9,676 nt of DNA from Bacteroidales bacterium UBA6117 (GTDB lineage Bacteria > Bacteroidota > Bacteroidia > Bacteroidales > VadinHA17): NCBI GenBank assembly GCA_002428385.1, contig DIWB01000008.1:1-9676 (forward strand), written 5' to 3'. The position numbers were made by a program, and so were the translations under genes. The notes below the pieces were generated by a model. The model did not search any database and was not told where the DNA came from. It saw only the letters and a program-made list of their open reading frames with translations. How positions within the stretch are numbered: position 1 is the stretch's first letter; every line of letters starts with the position of its first letter. This document shows positions 6,877 to 9,676 of this stretch, one piece after another.

Positions 6877-7545
6877 TTAAACTGCAAACTGTTTCAGATA
6901 ATTTACTGCACCCTGCGGATCGGGCGAATAGAAATCGGCTCCAATCTTATCGCAGTACTCTCGCGTAACCGGAGCCCCGCCAACAAGTATCCTGATTCCG
7001 GGATGCTTCTCTTTCAATACTGCGACGGTTTTCTTCATATTCTCCATGGTAGTGGTGAGAAGGGCAGAAAGCCCTACAAAAGCGCCCGGATTACCCTCAA
7101 TCGCCCTGAGGAACTTATCGGCGCTGACATCAACTCCAAGGTCGATAATCTCCCATCCTCCTCCCTCAATCATCATGGCAACCAGGTTTTTTCCTATGTC
7201 GTGCAAATCGCCCGAGACTGTACCTATAATGAATTTACCCTTCCGTTTGGTTTCACCCGACTGAAAGAAAGGCTTCAGATGCTTCATGGAACTGTTCATC
7301 GCCTTTGCAGCCATCAGCATCTGGGGAACATAGATCTCCTTACGGCTGAATCGCTCGCCAACAGCAGCCATCGCAGGTATAAGAGCCTCATCGAGTATCC
7401 TGGCAGGACCCAATCCTTCTTCTATCGCCAGTTTTGTAATCTCATCCGCTCCATCCTGCCCCTTCATTCCGGGAGGGTAAGGCGAAGCCTTGTCCGTTTT
7501 GCCTGACTCAACACACAGTGCGATCCGGGCCAGTATATCATTCAT
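6877..7545 (-). CDS. corrinoid-binding methyl carrier protein (MtaC/MtvC/MetH module type)
   Basis: 222 residues, ATG at 7545, first gene of the minus-strand operon. Residues about 1-95 form the helical cap domain (GLGPARILDEALIPAMAAVGERF, then YVPQMLMAAKAM). Residues 100-222 form the Rossmann-like cobalamin domain. GDLHDIGKN (112-120) contains the DxHxxG motif, with His115 the expected lower cobalt ligand. SALLTTTM (160-167) and VGGAP (188-192) are the usual cofactor-pocket blocks. Such proteins carry the methyl group as methyl-Co(III) between two methyltransferases and occur with MtaB, MttB, MtvB or MtgB donors; no such donor is encoded in this window. The gene is preceded by a good promoter and a palindromic operator candidate. 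The donor cannot be inferred from this protein, as the family is shared by methanol, methylamine, betaine, methoxy-aromatic and methionine-synthase-like systems. Confidence 0.93.
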   Translation of the reverse strand: MNDILARIALCVESGKTDKASPYPPGMKGQDGADEITKLAIEEGLGPARILDEALIPAMAAVGERFSRKEIYVPQMLMAAKAMNSSMKHLKPFFQSGETKRKGKFIIGTVSGDLHDIGKNLVAMMIEGGGWEIIDLGVDVSADKFLRAIEGNPGAFVGLSALLTTTMENMKKTVAVLKEKHPGIRILVGGAPVTREYCDKIGADFYSPDPQGAVNYLKQFAV

Positions 7546-7614
7546 AACAAAAATGATTTGTGAAATTTCGTTCTGATAACCTTTAAGTCAATTAAAGCAC
7601 GAAAATAATAAAAT

Positions 7615-7646
7615 CAAAAGTAATTAATAAAATTTTTTCATGCAAC
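7615..7646 (-). promoter_or_regulatory. Bacteroidetes-type promoter of the corrinoid operon
   Basis: Read on the minus strand, TACTTTTG (7622-7615) fits the -7 consensus TAnnTTTG exactly. TTG (7645-7643, within GTTG) lies 20 bases upstream and fits the -33 element. Transcription would begin near 7608, about 60 bases before the ATG at 7545. It is the best promoter match in the intergenic region. Confidence 0.65.
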
Positions 7647-7654
7647 CGATTGCA
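7641..7654. promoter_or_regulatory. LacI/GalR-like palindromic operator candidate
   Basis: TGCAACCGATTGCA is two perfect 5-bp inverted arms (TGCAA / TTGCA) around a central CCGA with the CG dinucleotide that many LacI-family operators share. It covers the -33 element of the operon promoter, where a bound repressor would block initiation. The match is by eye; only one copy was found and no regulator gene is in the window. Confidence 0.4.
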
Positions 7655-7757
7655 ATATTATTTTAATTAAGATTTTTTAACCTTGAAGGACACTGCTTGC
7701 ATGAACTTTACCTGCCTGACGTATAATCTTTTTGCAACAAATTCTGACTTTCCTTAA

Positions 7758-7790
7758 TTTGCAGGATTCAGCACAAATTTCTTATCTTGT
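7758..7790 (+). promoter_or_regulatory. possible promoter for the PD40 protein gene
   Basis: TTTG (7758-7761) and TATCTTGT (7783-7790, an imperfect TAnnTTTG) are separated by 21 bases, which is within the usual Bacteroidetes spacing. The start would lie about 15 bases before the ATG at 7812. An alternative -7 box TACCTTTC at 7790-7797 lacks a well-spaced -33 element. Confidence 0.3.
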
Positions 7791-7811
7791 ACCTTTCAAA
7801 AAACGACTTAC

Positions 7812-9335
7812 ATGAAAACTATATCTCTTCTGTTCTGCCTGCTGCTGTCAGGAACTCTTATGGCCCAGACTACTGCCACAGGAATATTTCAGGGAACTGC
7901 AGACATCGGGAATCCCGCAATAAAAGGCTCAGCCTCATACAACCCTGCCGATCAGTCCTATTCGCTGAAAGGATCAGGTTATAACATCTGGTTTGAAAGG
8001 GATGAGTTCCGCTATGCTTTCAACCAGATAGAGGGTGATTTCATCCTCACAGCCAATTTTCGCTTTGAAGGCCAGGGAACAGATCCACACAGAAAAACAG
8101 GCTGGATGATAAGGGCTTCAGAGGATGAGGATTCCCCCCACATATCGGCTGTTATGCATGGCGACGGACTGACAGTTATGCAATGGCGCGATTTCAAGGG
8201 TGCTGAAATGAAAGATCCTGAAGATGAATTGTTTGCAAAGGGATCAGGCTACGAAATAATCCAGCTCGAAAGAGCGGGGAAAATCGTTTTCATGAGGGCT
8301 GCAGTTGCCGGCAAACCTTTCGAGAATATCGGCTCTTACGCAATGGAAAATATGCCCGATAAAGTGCTCGCCGGATTATTCATCTGCTCCCATAATCCCG
8401 AGGTTACTGAACAGGCCGCCATCTGGAATGTAAGGATCGACAAGCCGGTCGGGGACAATTACAATGCCTCAAGGGACGGAGCTGTTGGATGCCGTCTTGA
8501 GACCATGAATGTCTTCGACAGGAAAAGAATGGTTATACATGAAAAACAGGGAAGGTTTGAGGCTCCAAACTGGATGCCCGACGGCAAACAGCTGCTTTTC
8601 AATATGGACGGATTACTATACAAAATCCCTGTAACAGGAGGCGCTGTAACCCAGCTTAATACAGGCACCGTTATAAGAAACAATAACGATCACGGAATAT
8701 CCTTCAACGGCAAACTGCTTGCTATAAGCAGTTCCAAGGATGATGCAGCCGGGAGAGGTTCGGCAGTGTACGTTGTAAAGCTGAAAGGAGGGGAACCAAG
8801 GCTGGTTACTCCCGAAACACCCTCCTACTGGCACGGATGGCACCCAAACAACAAGGAAGTGATTTATGTTGCCCAGCGCAAGGGGATACCCGTTTACAAT
8901 ATTTACCGCAATTCGATAAAGGGAGGAAAGGAAGTGGCCCTGACCGATATTTCTGAAGGTGAACATGTTGACGGCTGCGAATATTCACCCGACGGTAAAT
9001 ATATTTACTACAACGGCAGCCATACCGGAAACATGCAGTTATGGCGTATGAATGCCGACGGAACAGGCAGGGAACAGCTTACCTTCGATGAATACAAAAA
9101 CTGGTTCCCGCATATTTCACCCGACGGAAAGTGGATAGCTTTCATTTCATTCCCTCCGGATATTGAAAAGAACAGCCACCCGTCATACAAGAGAGTCATG
9201 CTGAGGCTGATGCCTGCCGGTGGCGGTGAACCCAAAGTGATTGCCTACCTTTACGGCGGACAGGGAACAATTAACGTTCCATCCTGGTCGCCTGACAGTA
9301 AGCAGATTGCATTTGTAAGCAACTCGGGAAAATAA
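7812..9335 (+). CDS. secreted PD40/TolB-like beta-propeller protein with N-terminal beta-sandwich region
   Basis: 507 residues, ATG at 7812, stop TAA 9333-9335. A signal peptide is clear (MKTISLLFCLLLSGTLMAQ, cut near residue 18-19), so the protein is periplasmic or surface-exposed. Residues about 20-215 look like a concanavalin-type (DUF1349-like) beta-sandwich: GDFILTANFRFEGQG, KTGWMIRAS, HGDGLTVMQWRD and a closing AAIWNVRID. Residues about 245-507 hold about six PD40/WD40-like repeats with the SPDGK signature: NWMPDGKQLLF (253), SFNGKLLAIS (297), WHPNNKEVIYVA (343), YSPDGKYIYY (391), ISPDGKWIAF (435) and WSPDSKQIAF (492). Proteins of this build are often mislabelled 'biopolymer transporter TolR'; there is no TolR membrane helix. 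No peptidase domain follows the propeller. The function is unknown; ligand or glycan binding is plausible. It is transcribed away from the corrinoid operon. Confidence 0.85.
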   Translation: MKTISLLFCLLLSGTLMAQTTATGIFQGTADIGNPAIKGSASYNPADQSYSLKGSGYNIWFERDEFRYAFNQIEGDFILTANFRFEGQGTDPHRKTGWMIRASEDEDSPHISAVMHGDGLTVMQWRDFKGAEMKDPEDELFAKGSGYEIIQLERAGKIVFMRAAVAGKPFENIGSYAMENMPDKVLAGLFICSHNPEVTEQAAIWNVRIDKPVGDNYNASRDGAVGCRLETMNVFDRKRMVIHEKQGRFEAPNWMPDGKQLLFNMDGLLYKIPVTGGAVTQLNTGTVIRNNNDHGISFNGKLLAISSSKDDAAGRGSAVYVVKLKGGEPRLVTPETPSYWHGWHPNNKEVIYVAQRKGIPVYNIYRNSIKGGKEVALTDISEGEHVDGCEYSPDGKYIYYNGSHTGNMQLWRMNADGTGREQLTFDEYKNWFPHISPDGKWIAFISFPPDIEKNSHPSYKRVMLRLMPAGGGEPKVIAYLYGGQGTINVPSWSPDSKQIAFVSNSGK

Positions 9336-9340
9336 ACCTG

Positions 9341-9366
9341 AACCGTTAAAATACTACCGGTTTTCA
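9341..9366 (+). terminator. weak terminator candidate after the PD40 protein gene
   Basis: AACCG (9341-9345) can pair with CGGTT (9358-9362) across a 12-base loop, followed by a T-rich stretch (TTTTCATTTT). The stem is short, so the call is tentative. It sits 5 bases after the stop codon. Confidence 0.3.
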
Positions 9367-9419
9367 TTTTATATCGGATTTTAACATATTTTAATCCCCG
9401 CGAATTTTACGTTTTCCGG

Positions 9420-9676
9420 ATGAGATCTGGTATTAATGCATTTTTATCTTTCCCAGTGTTTGCCATACTCTACTGCTATACCGCGGTTGGTGTTGTTATA
9501 GTATTTATCCTCACAGCATTAAAGGCAAAGAGAGCTGTACAATTCATTACCATGCATGATATGGGCAAAATCGGTATTTGCAATCATGGGGAAAAAGCTG
9601 ACAATAAGGGGGAAGAACCACCTTGACAAAAACAACAGGTACATCCTCGTAGCCAATCATGCCAGCCTCTTCGACA
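9420..9676 (+). pseudogene. PlsC-type 1-acyl-glycerol-3-phosphate acyltransferase, 5' part, apparently frameshifted
   Basis: The frame from ATG 9420 gives an N-terminal membrane helix (PVFAILYCYTAVGVVIVFIL) followed by KAKRAVQFITM. Homology then continues in another frame from 9556 to the window end as MIWAKSVFAIMGKKLTIRGK...RYILVANHASLFD, ending in the NHxxxxD acyltransferase motif (NHASLFD) of PlsC enzymes, which acylate lysophosphatidate in phospholipid synthesis. CATG is tandemly duplicated at 9551-9558. Removing one copy joins the frames as RAVQFITMIWAKSVF, which reads naturally. Alternatively translation could start at ATG 9556, giving a shorter enzyme without the membrane helix. The second frame has a stop at 9520-9522, so it cannot extend upstream. 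The rest of the gene is beyond the window, so the state of the whole gene is unknown. Confidence 0.65.

Larger units (their letters stand above)
7546..7811. other. divergent intergenic regulatory region
   Basis: These 266 bases separate the corrinoid operon (minus) from the PD40 protein gene (plus) and are much more AT-rich than the coding DNA. They hold a promoter and palindrome for the operon (7615-7654) and a weaker promoter candidate for the plus-strand gene (7758-7790). No cobalamin or AdoMet riboswitch signature was seen. The leader of the operon is predicted at only about 60 bases. No ORF here has gene-like character. Confidence 0.7.

Noticed and set aside
7003..7506. 167-residue plus-strand reading frame opposite the corrinoid gene
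   Set aside because: No domain or signal is visible, and the opposite strand encodes a clear corrinoid protein with all motifs.
7546..7811. Cobalamin or AdoMet riboswitch upstream of the corrinoid operon
   Set aside because: The region is AT-rich, the predicted leader is only about 60 bases, and no B12-box or SAM-type conserved core was recognisable.

Overview
The window looks like chromosomal DNA of a Bacteroidetes bacterium, probably a polysaccharide-degrading, largely anaerobic or facultative lineage. The evidence is protein style (secreted PD40 protein, DUF6807 protein and Gfo/Idh/MocA oxidoreductase side by side, a secreted GH3), moderate GC with AT-rich intergenic DNA, and promoters of the TTG-N20-TAnnTTTG type seen in this phylum. 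It is too short for a firm taxonomic call.

Layout. (1) 1-1887, plus strand: the 3' part of a Gfo/Idh/MocA sugar-type oxidoreductase, then a secreted DUF6807 ('PmoA family') protein. (2) 1881-1921: an unusual array of four GTTATAAC palindromes, exactly 11 bp apart, forming one large hairpin between convergent genes. (3) 1927-3846, minus strand: a decayed GH3 glycosidase gene with two frameshifts and an in-frame deletion that removes the catalytic nucleophile region. (4) 3856-7545, minus strand: a tight four-gene operon for one-carbon transfer through a corrinoid protein. In transcription order it holds a corrinoid-binding protein, a methyltetrahydrofolate:corrinoid methyltransferase, a fused MetV-MetF methylenetetrahydrofolate reductase and a stand-alone methionine-synthase-type reactivation domain. 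(5) 7546-7811: a divergent intergenic region with a good Bacteroidetes promoter for the operon and a LacI-like palindrome over its -33 element. (6) 7812-9335, plus strand: a secreted protein with an N-terminal beta-sandwich-like region and a C-terminal PD40/TolB-like propeller. (7) 9420-9676: the start of a PlsC-type acyltransferase gene, apparently frameshifted by a 4-bp CATG duplication.

How the genes work together. The minus-strand operon contains three of the four MetH modules as separate polypeptides (folate, cobalamin, reactivation) plus the enzyme that interconverts methyl- and methylene-THF. It has neither a homocysteine methyltransferase nor an MtaB/MttB/MtvB-type donor methyltransferase. 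It could be a dispersed methionine synthase or the common core of a demethylation pathway whose substrate-specific enzyme lies elsewhere. This operon is the most interesting system here. The carbohydrate-type neighbours and the LacI-like operator make a sugar-linked role possible but unproven.
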